Shown here piece after piece: positions 42,493-54,007 of a stretch of DNA of 64,000 nucleotides. Within the stretch, counting starts at the first letter, position 1. Each line of letters begins with the position of its first letter. Source of the stretch: Mytilus galloprovincialis (Eukaryota; Mollusca; Bivalvia; Mytilida; Mytilidae). A model generated the notes under the pieces. The model was not told the DNA's origin. It ran no database searches and worked only from the letters and a program-made list of their open reading frames with translations. The stretch covers positions 55,982,872-56,046,871 of the forward strand of contig NC_134844.1 in the NCBI RefSeq assembly GCF_965363235.1. Reading direction: 5' to 3'. The position numbers and the translations under genes are program-made.

Positions 42493-42848
42493 GTATAAGC
42501 TAAACTTTCTTCATTGGTACAGAATAACGGACCATTTTAGTTAAGTAAATCACAGTTGAGCAAGCAGTTATAAAATTTGTTAAGATTAACAACCATCGTT
42601 TAAATATATAACACAAATTGTTGTAATGTACCATTGTGTACTGCATGTACAGGTAAATGTCATGTGAAATGAACATTAATTAAGAGGTAATAAGGTGTAA
42701 AAAATCAAACGACACGTTTTCTTTAAAGGAACAATTACTATGAAACCATATGACGTTTTAGTTCCAGGTAAATATCTGTGGAATGTGGAAATAATATTAT
42801 GTAAAACAAATCCTTGCCTAGGTCTTAATATATCGGACGACCTAAAAT

Positions 42849-45801
42849 CACTGGGGTAAAGCTGATGACCGTAACTGCATTCACGGTCATCCCAAGATGT
42901 CGGATGAAAAATTAGGTCAGTTTCTGTATTGTCTGTTAAAGTGTTTCTATATCATTTTCTTTACAAATCATACATTGAAACGATGTAAATTTATAAAAGA
43001 ATCACTCGGAAATCACTAATTACTTCGGAGAAATGTGCATGAAACGGGAAATTCGATTTGAAAAAATCGCTCAGATGACCGTAAATCACAATCGAGATGA
43101 CCGTAACAGAATCAGCGATTCATAACAAGGGTGACCGTAATTGCTTTTAAGATGACCGTAATTTGTAAATGATGACCGTAACTTTTAAAGGATGACCCTC
43201 AATTCTAAGAAATATCCGTGTTTATATAACTACCTTTTTTGTATCAAATGATTAATCGTGTTGGTATAAACATATTAATATGAGAGTATTATCCTATAGG
43301 TAGAAGAAAATAAGACGTGCTTCAAATGCAAAAATTACCATATGTATCTTTTTTACAGTAGAGGTTTTTTTTTTAAATGAATTTGCAAAAATACATGCAA
43401 ATGAACAGGTAGGGAAAACATGCTACAAAAGCGCGATAAAATGACACTTTACAAGTATAATGAAAAAATGCGATGCACAGCCTCCATGCAACTGCTCGAC
43501 AAAAGATTTTTATTTTTTATTTCTGGGATTCCTTTTAATGACATATAATAAATACACATTTTTAAAAATGCCAATGCATGTACATCAATTGATATTATAT
43601 CGTCTTCCATTTTGTCGTGCAAATAAAATAACAGAAATATTTTGAAAATATCATACGACTAAACTAGTGAAGGTGAGTTCCAGCAAAGTAGATCCTTAAA
43701 ATAGTCTTGTACGAATAGCGTATCACAAGGGGGAACGTTGTTGGTTATTTGTATATATACAGAAATGTTATTCATATAGTCAGGATTCTACTTCTTCGAA
43801 ATTATCTCCCTATTACGCCAGTTCATGCTCACAATCGTAGAAATGGAAGTCACTGTAGGGATGACTCTCTGCCAATTTTGCTCTTGAAAACTGATAAATT
43901 TATCCACATAGCACCATTACGATCGATCGTTATATGTCAGTTATATTTTAAAAGACAAATGTGTCTACTAGCTGCATTGATTAAACTTAAAAAATATTGT
44001 CTGTTTGGATGTCAGGTGGAATTTTCGAAAATTCTAAAGCATTTAAAAAAATTCTTATTAAATATTTCGTGGAAGGGCAGACTAAACATTTTCAGTGGTT
44101 GAAGATTATAAACCCTAGTTATCACACACAAGAAAATCATATTTTTTCGAAGATATCCATTTTCATCATCCAAATTAAAAGACTGTCGTCAAGTACTTTT
44201 AGAAAAAAAATAGCAATTCGAACATACCTACTCTGTTTTTGTGATTCATTAGATAGGTATTTCACTTGACCCATATATTTCATCTTTTCGTACTGTCATT
44301 TTTTTACGTTATAAAGTCAACCTGTAGCTTTGATATATAAAAATGATAGAATCTGAAGCGAGATGCTATATCAAATACTCTTGCTTTGTACGTTTTAAAG
44401 ACAAAATATACACCCCAAACATGCCCTAACATAAAAAGGTGCACTCGATTTTCTCTTTTCGATACAATCATTACCTATTTTGGAGAATTTTTTCTTGATT
44501 CACATAATGGAAGGTCAGACACGAATATTTCTGAACTAAAAGATTGATATGTTCTCCGTCCGTGGTAAAAAAAATCGGAGATTATGCATTTTCTACATCC
44601 AACTTATAGATACCCATGTCGTCGACTAGATATGTTATTGTTTTGCAATATTATGTAATAGATACATTGAAGACTTATGCAAATGGTGTTTTTAAAGTAA
44701 AACACTTCATAATTGAGAAGAAAATTGTCGTTTTATTTGTTTCTATTAAGTTTTTAAAATTTTGATACTATATCAAACACTACAGTAAACATTTATCGCT
44801 TTCTCGATAAACAAAGAGCTTCGATTCTTTTGTTCTATTTCAAAAGTGTTTCCGCCTGCATATATCAAGACAAATTAAGATTTTAATCTGCCCTCTGGAA
44901 CCATACACAGACTCGATTACCAAATAGTAATGTTTTTAATGCTCCATTTATTGGCATTATGTTTTTCTGGTCTGTGCGTACGTTCGGCTGTTCGTCTGTT
45001 TGTTTGTCCGTTTGTCCAGCTTCAAGTTAAATAAAATTGAAACTTAGTACACATTTTCCCTATGGTATGATCTTTTTAATTATAATGCCAAATTACAGTT
45101 TTATCCCATTTTCATAGTTCAATACACATAGAAAATGATAGTGTAGATGAGGCATTCGTGTACTAGGGACACATTCATGTTTCTTTAAATTTTCGTCGTA
45201 TCGCTGTCAATTTGTGTTAAAATTTTAACGTCGTTATCAATAAATATTTCATTATTTACTATCATTGTCATAAATCCAAAATACGGCCAATTATATTATA
45301 GTTTAAAAGAAAAATTATGAAACTTATTTATATCCGCTAACCGAGCCCCTATTGATATTGACAAACTCAACAAAAAAGCTTTGAATACAATACGGATATT
45401 TCTTAGAATTAATGGTCATCCTATAAAAGTTACGGTCGTCCTATATAAATTACAGTCAGTCTTTACAAATTACGGTCATCCTTTACAAGTTACGGTCATC
45501 TTTTTACCAATCACGGTCATCCTTGTTTTATGTTACGGTCATCTTGAAAATATTTTGATTATGATTTACGGTCATCTGAACGATTTTTTCAAATCGAATT
45601 TCCCGTTTCATGCACATTTCTCGGAAGTAATTAGTGATTTCCGAGTGATTCTTTTATAAATTTACATCATTTCAATGTATGATTTGTAAAGAAAATGATA
45701 TAGAAACACTTTAACAGACAATACAGAAACTGACCTAATTTTTTATCCGACATCTTGGGATGACCGTGAATGCAGTTACGGTCATCAGCCTTACCCCAGT
45801 G
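42849..45801. mobile_element. CACTA-like (EnSpm) DNA transposon, non-autonomous
   Basis: The ends are CACTGGGGTAAAGCTGATGAC (42849) and the complement ending at 45801. The inverted arms of about 380 bp (to about 43230 and from about 45395) carry eight or more GATGACCGTAA units per side in mirrored orientation. CACTG termini plus dense subterminal repeats are the mark of CACTA elements. A clear 3-bp target duplication is not visible (AAT versus AAA). No transposase ORF is found. The interior holds a 1.1-kb repeat (43770-44865) and a piece of the GTCCGTC family (44945-45140). Confidence 0.7.
43770..44865 (+). repeat. 1.1-kb dispersed repeat, second copy
   Basis: This is the mirror of 31790-32935 (about 11 kb apart). 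Short ORFs across it do not survive in the other copy, so it is unlikely to be coding. Confidence 0.6.
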
Positions 45802-46390
45802 AAAATGGACCAGCCACATATGGAAAACAATTAGCAAGGCAAGCTGTTCACTATGCTTCATGAGAAGGATATTACGCAAGTGCCCCCAAGAGTTCAAAAA
45901 GCTTGCATACTTAGCCATGGTAAGTTCCATACTAGAATACAGTGCTGTCATCTGGGACCCATTCACCATCAGGGAAATAGAAAAGATAGCTAGAAAGCAT
46001 ACAGAAAAGAGGCACACGTTTCATCCTGCATGATTACATAACCAGAGAAACCGGGTGCGTCACAAATATGCTTTCAAAGCTGAAAATACCACCTCACCAA
46101 GAACGAAGGAAACATCGAAGGCTGACTATGTTCTACAAAGTGGTTGAAGGGTTGCTGCCGGCTATTGATTCAAATGACTACATGCAAGAAATTAAAAACA
46201 AACACAATACACAAATATCGTAGAAAGACAAGAAACCAGTAATAGCAGATCATTCAAATTGATTGGCTACAAAACAGACATTCGGAGGAATTCATTTTCC
46301 CCAAAAATGAGAGTGCAGTGGAACCATCTGGAAGAGAATATTGCATGCCAAAGACAGTTGAGGGTTTCACGGTTGCCCTCCAGCGGTTGG
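45802..46390 (+). pseudogene. LINE reverse-transcriptase C-terminal fragment
   Basis: Frameshifted coding text reads AYLAMVSSILEYSAVIWDPF, a classic post-RT motif of Jockey/CR1-type LINEs. Further on come MLSKLKIPP and HRRLTMFYKVVEGLLPAI, then FKLIGYKTDIRRNSFSPK and VQWNHLEEN near the end. At least two frameshifts and stops. The CACTA-like element ends exactly at its left border, so it may have inserted into this LINE. Confidence 0.65.
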
Positions 46391-48270
46391 ACTAACCAAC
46401 CAGCTCTCCTTCTAGTGCGCATATACCTGCGATCGGATCCTGCACTGTGTAATATACAGGTACAGAATGGTTGTTCCCAAGAACTTTAATTACCCTTTGT
46501 TTTATTCCAGGGGAATAGGTATTAAGCGTAACAAATATATGTTCACATACGCATGTCCAAGATTGAGGCCTAATAATGTTTAAATTATCATACACAAGTT
46601 TTGTTTTGTTTATTTACCTAGATTATATAATCGATTTAGTACAAAGTCACACCTATTATGTTATAAGTAAATGTCCTGAATAATCATTCTGTAAACGGTA
46701 AAAAAAAAACAAATATCCGATAAAGTAATGCCAATGCAATTGTATAATAATTTAGCATTACACGATATTAAAATCTATATTAACATAGTTTCAAATTAAA
46801 GAAAAAATATAAATGCACTACAGTAATATTTTTAAATGTTACACACATATGAAGAGCTCGATTAAATGGTAGTGCATTCTTTTGTGTTTATTTATATACT
46901 TATAATACTAGTATGTGAATTGTGAGGTCGTCAAGGTCATGTGATCGTTGCTAATACATATATATCAGTTGCTTTCAAACCCCAATCAGCAAACTGATGA
47001 TATTATATAATTCTAAGCTTACCTTTCTCATTTTGTAGTATATATGTCCGTATCGTGCTGAAAATCTCATTTCCAGTTCCGTTATCATTGTAGTAAAGGG
47101 AGGTTATAAGTCTTATAAGTATATCTCGTGCAAATACGTTTAGGTTTCACAAGAGCGCAATTTTTCAAAATGCATTTTTCAGGTACTAGTGGTGTTCAAT
47201 ATTTTATTTACCGAAGACTACACGAACTGACCAAGAATAATTGTTACCTTGAAAAATGTCCAGGGGAAAGTCTACCTGAACAGAAACTAGAAAAAATGTG
47301 TAACATTTGTAACGTCCATAGTCCATTCCTGTTACTAGAATTGTCAGCATAGCTTAACATCTAAAACAATATATATATGGTACCGTAATGCAGCAAAAGT
47401 TGACATTTTATGCAGTTGTAAACATCATCTAATTTTTTTTTATGAATGACAAAGGCAAATTTTTCAATGATATCGACGTGCATAAATTGAGCTTATTAAT
47501 AATTTTCTATACTTTGTAAAATATTAATTTGCTTTTCTGGATTTTGTAAACCTTAATTATCGGATATAAGTTTACGATTAACGATTAAAAGTAATTTGAA
47601 TGTCATACATGTATCGTCCTTGCAATCGGCGCTGTACAAATATTCTATATTAAGTAATAGTATCATCTTGTGCGAACAAATTTTTACTAATTTCAGTAGA
47701 CGGATATTCTATCAAGCCTACGATAGAAGTGTAAGTTCATACACTCAACGGTTTTACAATCTCAACCCCCCCCCCCCCCCCCAAAAATATAAATAGAATC
47801 ATTCAATGGTTATGTTTACATGTTTAGTGCTGCACTCATGAAAATGTTTCCAAGTAAGTTAATAGTATACGTATCAAGCTTTGTCAGTAGGAAATCCAGC
47901 CAAAAAGAACAATAGAAAACCTTTTTTATGATAAAAATGGAGAAAATCAATATTTAAACAAAGACAGTGACGGCACTTATCAAAAGTTATTTCTAAATAA
48001 CCCTTTCAATTGTACAGAAATTATTTGTTAAATTGTTTCATAAGAAATAAACATGCAAGAACACTGTCACGATGTGTTATGTTGAAGGTCAAATACTTTG
48101 GGCGTTTTTCAATAAAAGTGTGATTTTCAGACCCCAAAAAATGGAAAAAGCAACTTTTCTAAAAAAAAATGTCAAGAGTTATTTTGAATACCTCTATCAT
48201 AGACCTGTTTTAAATGAAAAGTGCGATCTTAAATACGCTTCAAAATGATTTTTCTTTATAATTTATATAC
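46391..48270. other. intergenic, no gene recognised
   Basis: AT-rich, with a C run at 47766-47782. A plus-strand open frame at 47128-47352 follows a TTTTTCAG acceptor-like site (47181) but resembles nothing I know, so I do not call it a gene. Confidence 0.35.
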
Positions 48271-48271
48271 T

Positions 48272-48682
48272 GTGTCGTAGTGGACATTTGTCCACTATAC
48301 GGAACTGGTTCTAAACGCACATCTTATGTTATAGTTATTGACGGCATTTTAATTTCTTCTGTTGACATTTAGTTTGTTTTATAATAATGAAGGTACAGCC
48401 TACATCTCATGTTACTTATATATATATAGTGGGCATTTTGATTTTCGTAGTTGACAAAAATAGTTTCGTAGTGAACAAAAAGTTTCGAAGTTGACATCAA
48501 CCCTATTCTTTTTTTTTTATAAAAATATATTAAAAATTACATTAAACTAATCATTATTAATTCTTTTGCACGAATATAATTGAAAAAAGAATAAAAAACG
48601 AATGTATGATTGTGGTAGTGTTCCCTACGAAATGCTTTTCTACCAAACTTGTTTCGTAGTTGACCGTTACGTAGTGGACTTA
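48272..48682. repeat. cluster of CGTAGTTGACA-type units
   Basis: TCGTAGTGGACATTTGTCCACTA, TTTCGTAGTTGACA, TTTCGTAGTGAACA, TTTCGAAGTTGACA and TTTCGTAGTTGACC fall within 410 bp. The first contains the palindrome AGTGGACATTTGTCCACT. It looks like the repeat-rich end of a mobile element. Confidence 0.5.
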
Positions 48683-51600
48683 TTCACATGTTGTTGTTTT
48701 TTTCCACAATCCCTTTACTGCAATAGTTACACAAATAATTCTTTTCATCAGAGAGCATAATATTGATATTTTGTGCATCATTTTAAAACCAGATACTGAA
48801 GAAGATTTGACCCATTTCGTAGAGGACATCAGAAAAAAACTGTATCACTCTGGTCTATTTGTTGTGCTCAATTTTTTGGCCAACAATTTAACTGCCGTTA
48901 TAAAAGCATCACTTATTGTAAGACCATTATGTTTTTTATACAGCCCATTTCTTGCAAACAGTGATTTTATAAAAGGGAGAAATCCGTTTGCGCCAAAAAT
49001 TCGTCCTTTTGTGCCACAACTTTTGTCTCCAATGTTACGTTTGTGTCACCTGTTTTAAAATTACATAGTACCATTTGCGCAATAATCAGCAAACGCTTCT
49101 ATTTTCTTCTTTTTTGCTTATCAAATATTCAGTAAAGCAAAAAGTTTGCTTCTGTCTTTGTACATGGACTGTATAATGAATTTTACGCGATTTCTCTCCA
49201 GATGTTCCTCTTCATGGTGAAATATCTCCGAACATATGATACCTTGTAAGCAAAAACATAAGAATAGATATGTATTCATCATTTATATTCATGATATATA
49301 TGCGAACAGGTAAATTGGCGTAAATGAGTTCCAAATATTGGCGCAATTGATACATTTCGTTGCTCAAAATTCAAAATCGTTTGTGAAAAAAACTGTTTAT
49401 CAAAATATGTTGGATAGATAATAAAACATACTTTTGAATAAATATAGAACTTATATTAAGTAAAAGTAACATTTATTTCTACCTCCTTTTACAATCACGA
49501 TTTAGAGTATGAATGTTGAATTGGATGTCTAAGGACATGCCATTTTTGGTTATTTTGAACCATTCAGGATTCAATATTTTATTAATACCTCTAAAAATAC
49601 TTGTAAAGATCAAAAACATTATTTAAAAGTGTCTGGGACAAATCACGTTTTTATTGAAAAACGCCACTATATGTACAATACACCATTTACAGCACAGTTA
49701 CGTATACTTAGCCCGAAAAGCTTAAAAGTATTAGATAAAATGTTTTATATTTTATCTTCTAATGTTTCGTTGGCAAGATTCAATTTCTTCTCCCGACATG
49801 CCTCCTTGCTGCTCTACAAAATAAAAAATCTGCGTACATCATTTCTAGTCAGTTGTCAACTTAAACATGTTAAACTAGTCCGCCATTCCATCTATAGCAG
49901 CAAAACAATTTCATTTTGACTGGGAATCATCTTTGCAGTTTATGTTTAAAATCTCTAATGCAGCATTATTATAGTCCGAAAAATAACATTCTTTAAACCA
50001 TCATCCATAAAACCTTCGGTCTCGTGAGGTTATGGTCGGGGCTTTCAACAAAAGATATATGGTATAATTTACGAAACACCACCAACCTGTCCAAAAGATA
50101 TGTAATATCTATAACTTGTACGGTGTTCTAATTTGTAAGTGTGGATTATTCCTCTTAGTGCATACGAAAATCAAACAATATTATAATTATAGCTTAAAAG
50201 CCAAAGTCATAGAAATATCATTTGAATAATTATGCATAATTCAATTACTATTTTTCAACAATTCAATCTCCAGTTAGAACCCTAGACACACATTTTATGA
50301 TAAATAAAAATAAAAATGCGTGTATTATTTGATACGATTTTCGTAATTTTTTATATATTTTTATAGCATTAATAATTATTATTGTTTAGTCCTGCATCTT
50401 GCACTGCATTTATAAACGTGTTTGTCTCTTTTTTCCCCCTTTATGTCGACAAGTCGAGATGAAAAATGTTAGGGTTGCGATCTCAAGCTAGAGCCAGATC
50501 TACTCTTAAATTCAAAATTAAACTATGCATATCGATAATTACGTACCTTTTCACTGTGGATAGTGAGCTACATGTATCAGAAGAAAGTAAACAGTGAACA
50601 AAGTCAAGTCCTAAGAGTCAATAGACGTCCCCCGTTTATTTTCATATAAATCTTTATAAGTGTCATTCCAATCTAGCAAAATAAACTCTAGTAACTATCT
50701 AGCAACCATTTTCGAACTATCTGTAGTAAGTGACCGTGATCTTTTACCAATTGCAACCAAACTATCGCTTACATGGAACAGAGACTTTCTATACAAACGG
50801 GACTGCTCTCTCTTGATTTTAATTAATTCACAACGCCGCCCCTCTAGAGCTAGAACAGTATAGAAAGTTCCTGCATGGAGCTGATAAAGCTGATGGGTCC
50901 AAATAAATGCCCCTCGAGCCCGAACATTAGCATTATAGTCATGAATTTTCGAAGATAAAACAGAATATAAAAAGATCCGATAGAGATGTCACCATGGATA
51001 AGATATATTCTGATACGACAGGTTTTTCATCATCACCAGACATGACAAATATCCCTAACATGACACATTCAAATCATCACATGATTGACAACAGCAATAA
51101 TCTACGTACGCAGCTACTCTTCTTCTTCTTCTGATATACAGTTACAGCTTCATTGCTTGAAGATTACGAACTAGTATTGTTCAGTTCTGAACAATAACTA
51201 GTGTCTCATTTCGAAATTGCAAAATCTTGAGAAATTAAAGCTACGATTATCTGAATTGTATATCTACAAGTAATGCCTCAAGAAATTGATATTTCCATTA
51301 GCAATGACGACGAAATTGGAACCGAACCGTAGCAGTGCTTTAATATATTTATAAACCATTATCAAGTTTTCGTCCTGAATATGCATTTAATTTCCTATTA
51401 GACATTAAAAAGCCAGTCATCCAGTCAGCCAAATCTTAATCTTGTTTATATCTCATCACATAGCAAAGATTGTCATTGAAATTAAAATTACACAGAAACT
51501 CACACTGGTAGATAATTGTTTTATATTCAAAATAATCATGTTACATGAAAACCTTTGTCCTATAATACATTATTGATGACAAGAAAAGAGAAATGTTTTC

Positions 51601-51990
51601 TCAGATATGTATGAATGCCTTTAGGTCAGTACAAATGTAGCTATTACACATAGTAGTACTATACAAGAATACAAGTAATGCAATGAAGTAACTGGACAGT
51701 CAATTTCCAACCTGCAATGAATTGAATATACAACACTTAAGCTTAAGAAAGAACTTTGTGCTGCCATGGTACCTGACCTGTATTTGTGAAATATTCTTTG
51801 CATTCTTCCCGAATATCACGAGCCTAAGATGAGCTGTGGTATCCTCCCCTTACCATTGGTGGCATGAAGTGTATATTGTATTGTATTGTTTGTATATGCC
51901 TTCAACCCCTAGGGGTATAAATGTGCATTTCATAAATAAATAAATTAAATTGTTAATTCCAATATTTTCAGTTTCTTGTAATCCCAGGAA
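48683..51990. other. intergenic, no gene recognised
   Basis: There are several ORFs of 60-96 codons, none with exon borders or recognisable protein sequence. A CTT microsatellite is at 51117-51133. Near 51890-51950 a segment with AATAAATAAATAAA could be the 3' end of a retroposed element. Confidence 0.35.
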
Positions 51991-51994
51991 ACTT

Positions 51995-52607
51995 TCAGGT
52001 AGGTCTTAAATAATTGTACAAAGTACAACATGCCATGACCAAATGTGTTACTTTTTCAGGTGATAATAAAATAGGGGCATGCATTATCCTGAAACGGTTG
52101 CAAAGAATACCGAATTCGTTTTCCACATTGCGTCGAGCTCTGGACAAACGATAATTAAAAATTCTCTGGGAATCCTCAAGTCTTCCTCGTTGGGGATAAG
52201 GCTTCATGATATTTTCTTTTAATGGGAATGCCTCATCAGCAACTAAAAAACAATGTTGGTGTTGGTTTATTTTGGCTTGGTAATGGTGTGGGTTCAGGAA
52301 TGTTCAAGTCATTGCACTCTAAAGCCTGGTTCAATTAACAATTTTGGAAAGTTCCGCAATCACTGGTTCTGCCATTGTTTCCAACATCAACGTATATAAA
52401 CCTGTAGCTTGCGTCAACAGCTGTCGTATGTACTACACTGTGTGTATTATAGTTGTAGAAGAACGACCCACTGTTATTTGGGGCTTGGATAACCACATGT
52501 TTTCCATCAACCGCACCCAAGCAGTTAGGAAAATTCCATTTCTCATTGAAATCTTTTGCAATAGTTAACCATTCGTGTGCATGCAGATGATGGAACCTAT
52601 AAAACAA
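51995..52607 (-). pseudogene. PIF/Harbinger transposase (HARBI1-like) relic
   Basis: The upstream frame (52607-52335) reads KWNFPNCLGAVDGKHVVIQA and then FIYVDVGNNGRTSDCGTF, the first two acidic motifs of the DDE_Tnp_4 nuclease. The downstream frame (52207-51995) reads MKPYPQRG, QRIFNYRLSRARRNVENEFG and ILCNRFRIM, the C-terminal part with the last acidic residue. Between them the VADEAFPLKEN motif sits in a third frame, so two frameshifts break the gene. The N-terminal part is missing; an acceptor-like TTTTATAG precedes the first frame. It is dead. Confidence 0.8.
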
Positions 52608-52939
52608 AACAAAAACAAGTCTTTACCATGTGGACAGTTCAAGCGGTCTCATTGGCAGTCATAACACTTTTATATATATATATATAAGTACGTTTGAGTC
52701 AGTGACAACTCTACAACAGATGTATCCATCGGATCGCCATCAATGATGGTGATATATATACATGGCTGTGTACATAATGTATATACAACTCGTCTAAACA
52801 TCAACCCAACAATGTTAGATCTGTAAATTGCAGTAGCATGCATGGGTTCGAATCCCGGCGAGGGAAGAGCCAAAAATTTGCGAAAGCAAATTTACAGATC
52901 TAACATTGTTGGGTTGATGTTTAGACGAGTTGTATATAT

Positions 52940-53089
52940 ATTATACAACTGTTAGATCTGTAAATTTGCTTTCGCAAATTTTTGGTTCTTCCCTCGCCGG
53001 GATTCGAACCCATGCTACTGTGATATCGTGACACCAAATCGCCTGCACTTGTAGCCGTCCCGCTAGACCACACGACCACCTGGGCTCTC
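52940..53089 (-). mobile_element. tRNA-derived SINE, copy 1
   Basis: Same structure as the copy at 53360-53530: A box at 53070-53060, B box at 53010-53000. It faces a partial plus-strand copy (B box at 52845-52855), giving a head-to-head palindrome across about 52838-53015. Confidence 0.7.
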
Positions 53090-53359
53090 AAAAAGAGAGC
53101 TTTCGCTGGCCGTGTGTTACCTTTCCTCGTCAGTTTTAATCTAGCGGTGTACTGCAGTTCATGATATATAAGGCATGAAGATGTTATTGTTACAGATCAG
53201 CTAAATTATCTATAGTAAAGGATCCTACAAATTAATGTAATATACAGTCACAGAAAATTATTATATTTATAAGTACGTCTGAGTCAGTGACAACTCTACA
53301 ACAGATGTATCCATCGGATCGCCATCAATGATGGTGATACATGGCTGTGTACATAATGT

Positions 53360-53530
53360 ATATACAACTCGTCTAAACATCAACCCAACAATGTTAGATC
53401 TGTAAATTTGCTTTCGCAAATTTTTGGTTCTTCCCTCGCCGGGATTCGAACCCATGCTACTGTGATATCGTGACACCAAATCGCCTGCACTGCAGCCGTC
53501 CCGCTAGACCACACGACCACCTGGGCTCTC
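53360..53530 (-). mobile_element. tRNA-derived SINE, copy 2
   Basis: On the minus strand an A box TGGTCTAGCGG (53511-53501) and a B box GGTTCGAATCC (53452-53442) are spaced about 50 bp apart, as in a tRNA. They follow GAGAGCCCAGGTGGTCGTG and lead into GGCGAGGGAAGAACC and a tail with TTTGCGAAAGCAAATT. Family not assigned. Confidence 0.7.
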
Positions 53531-54007
53531 AAAAAAAGAGCTTTCGCTGGCCGTGTGTTACCTTTCCTCGTCAGTTTTAATCTAGCGCGGCGTACTGCAG
53601 TACATGATATAAGGCATGAAGATGTTATTGTTACAGATCAGCTAAATTATCTATAGTAAAGGATCCTACAAATTAATGTAATATACAGTCACAGAAAATA
53701 ATTATATTTATAAGTACGTCTGAGTCCGTGACAACTCTACAACAGTAGTGTTATATATATATATAGATGACATTTATCCTAACCCCTGGAATGATGTCAA
53801 GTGAATCTTTTTACAATGAATTTGTAATTTTGTATAAAAATTATTTATTTCATGAAACAGTAAAATCCGGTAGTTAACAGGTATTTCTACTGAAGGGAAA
53901 GTATTAGAAACCACGCATTATATATTTTGTTCTATGTTTTCAACAGTTTGCGTTAAATGCAAACATAGGAAAAAATACCCAAAACTTGAATTAATGTGTG
54001 TAGCTAA

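Larger units (their letters stand above)
52686..53755. repeat. tandem duplication carrying tRNA-derived SINEs
   Basis: Units begin AAGTACGTYTGAGTCAGTGA at 52686 and 53271, with a third start at 53712. Unit one is 585 bp and unit two 441 bp; the difference is an inverted partial SINE in unit one. Shared sequence includes CAACAGATGTATCCATCGGA. Spurious ORFs at 52670 and 53267 arise from it. Confidence 0.75.

Noticed and set aside
45381..45659. ORF with repeated YGHL-like text
   Set aside because: It is a translation of the GATGACCGTAA subterminal repeats of the CACTA-like element.
47128..47352. Possible exon with YFIYRRLHELTK
   Set aside because: An acceptor-like site precedes it, but there is no donor in a useful place, no neighbour exon and no known similarity.
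52838..53089. A functional tRNA gene
   Set aside because: A and B boxes are present, but the acceptor stem does not close and the sequence recurs with a common tail, as in a SINE.
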